From positions 1,612,001 to 1,676,000 of the forward strand of contig NZ_CP114291.2 in assembly GCF_027111355.2 (NCBI RefSeq): a stretch of DNA of 64,000 nucleotides, in the 5' to 3' direction. The notes under the pieces were generated by a model. That model did no database searches, was not told where the DNA came from, and saw only the letters and a list, made by a program, of their open reading frames with translations. Positions within the stretch are counted from its first letter, which is position 1; the number at the start of each line of letters is the position of its first letter. The translations under genes and the position numbers were made by a program. Shown here piece by piece: positions 63,450 through 64,000 of the stretch. This DNA is from Flavobacterium eburneipallidum. GTDB lineage: Bacteria > Bacteroidota > Bacteroidia > Flavobacteriales > Flavobacteriaceae.

Positions 63450-64000
63450 TTAAATTAAGTTTTCTAGGTCATCAATTTTTATTTCAGAATCAAAATTATA
63501 AATATTGCACGAAAACCACTTCAAATGTTTACTTAAACCTTCTAAATCTGGGTAAATAGTTAAATAATTAACTCCAAACTGATTAAGCATAAATATTATT
63601 TCTTCTTTTAATTCTGATGAAATGATATATTTTTCTAAATATCCATTATAATTCGTTTTAGTCATAGGCATTTTTGGATTTTTATGAACAGTGAAATAAC
63701 CTAATTGATTTGCAATCCGACTAGTCGAAGTTGAAGGTTGGTATATTTTAATTTCTTTATCAATATCAAATGGAGAATAGGCAGTTTCGTCAATAATATT
63801 AGATTCTATTTTTGTAATGTATAAAGCACCATCTTTATCATAATTTTCAGAGCATAAAAAAAATAAAGCTATTAAAGGATTTTGTGACCAATCCAATAAT
63901 CTTGTTGGTAATCCATTATGTTGAGCTATTGCAAGTAGTTCCCATTCGGAATAATTAACATTTTTAAGATAATATTTAGCTCTACGTTTCCATTGTTTAA
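63450..64000 (-). CDS. FRG-domain protein, C-terminal part (cut by window edge)
   Basis: The frame is open to the right edge, giving at least 183 residues. It contains WELLAIAQHNGLPTRLLDW followed by SQNPLIALFFLC, the FRG domain hallmark (the name comes from a conserved Phe-Arg-Gly, not visible here). The apparent ATG-less start at 63896 is an internal TTG of the same frame. The C-terminal part is Asn/Ile-rich and ends ...KIDDLENLI. FRG domains often occur in genes near phage or mobile elements and in putative toxin or defence proteins, but their biochemical activity is not settled. Upstream partners lie outside the window. Confidence 0.85.
   Translation of the reverse strand, partial: KQWKRRAKYYLKNVNYSEWELLAIAQHNGLPTRLLDWSQNPLIALFFLCSENYDKDGALYITKIESNIIDETAYSPFDIDKEIKIYQPSTSTSRIANQLGYFTVHKNPKMPMTKTNYNGYLEKYIISSELKEEIIFMLNQFGVNYLTIYPDLEGLSKHLKWFSCNIYNFDSEIKIDDLENLI

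Noticed and set aside
63450..63896. FRG protein as a complete 148-residue gene
   Set aside because: The frame continues without stop to the window edge and the start would be an internal TTG in the middle of the conserved PTRLLDW motif.

Overview
The window reads as chromosomal DNA of a member of the Bacteroidota, most likely Flavobacterium or a close relative. The base composition is AT-rich. Several genes are preceded by the Bacteroidota -7 promoter form TAnnTTTG and show no clear Shine-Dalgarno sequence. Secreted proteins carry type IX secretion (T9SS) C-terminal signals, there is a SprB/SprF-type gliding or adhesin locus, and the DUF6048/DUF6452/rlmD gene order is one I associate with flavobacteria. 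No rRNA, tRNA, CRISPR array or complete insertion sequence was recognised.

Layout. 1-5000, minus strand: the start of a neutral zinc metallopeptidase (cut by the left edge), a membrane protein, an RluA-type pseudouridine synthase, a GT39-type and a GT2-type glycosyltransferase, and panB. 5.1-9.1 kb, plus strand: a KdpD-like sensor kinase without the usual N-terminal KdpD domain, a KdpE-like regulator and a Kup potassium transporter. 9.1-10.5 kb: DUF2809 protein and SGNH hydrolase. 10.7-13.5 kb: a two-gene SIR2 + HerA cassette, which matches the known SIR2-HerA anti-phage architecture.

13.8-34.0 kb, minus strand: the dominant feature, a predicted operon of a small exported protein, a 5564-residue repeat adhesin with a type B T9SS sorting domain, a PorP/SprF-like outer-membrane protein and an OmpA/PD40 protein. 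The adhesin holds 38 nearly identical 67/68-residue SprB-type repeats and 17 copies of a 109-residue repeat. Its DNA carries traces of recent segmental duplication (a 1.3-kb block repeated exactly 23 units away, 603-bp higher-order repeats, a 981-bp three-unit duplication).

34.7-38.2 kb: a polyphosphate operon (SixA-like phosphatase, ppk1, ppx/gppA-type). 38.3-42.3 kb: dnaX, apparently split by a run of ten A residues at an E. coli-type slippery heptamer, and a MutS2 protein lacking the Smr domain. 42.5-46 kb: ung, DUF6048, DUF6452, rlmD. 46.1-51.5 kb: a foldback element, a MORN-type protein, an alpha/beta hydrolase, mnmA, a T9SS-exported subtilase and a small exported protein. 51.6-56.5 kb: di-haem cytochrome c peroxidase-like lipoprotein, PhoX-like DUF839 lipoprotein and a PhoA-type alkaline phosphatase. 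56.8-63.1 kb: an orphan protein with a PD-(D/E)XK-like core, an M28 peptidase, a 239-bp MITE-like element with perfect 17-bp terminal inverted repeats and an 8-bp target duplication, ornithine aminotransferase, a DNA-deoxyinosine glycosylase, mtnN, pterin-carbinolamine dehydratase, a lipoprotein and AlkB. The right edge cuts an FRG-domain gene.

Most promising for follow-up: the repeat architecture of the giant adhesin, the SIR2-HerA cassette, the dnaX slippery site and the MITE. Nothing here proves a wholly new system. All family assignments are from reading motifs; no searches were run.
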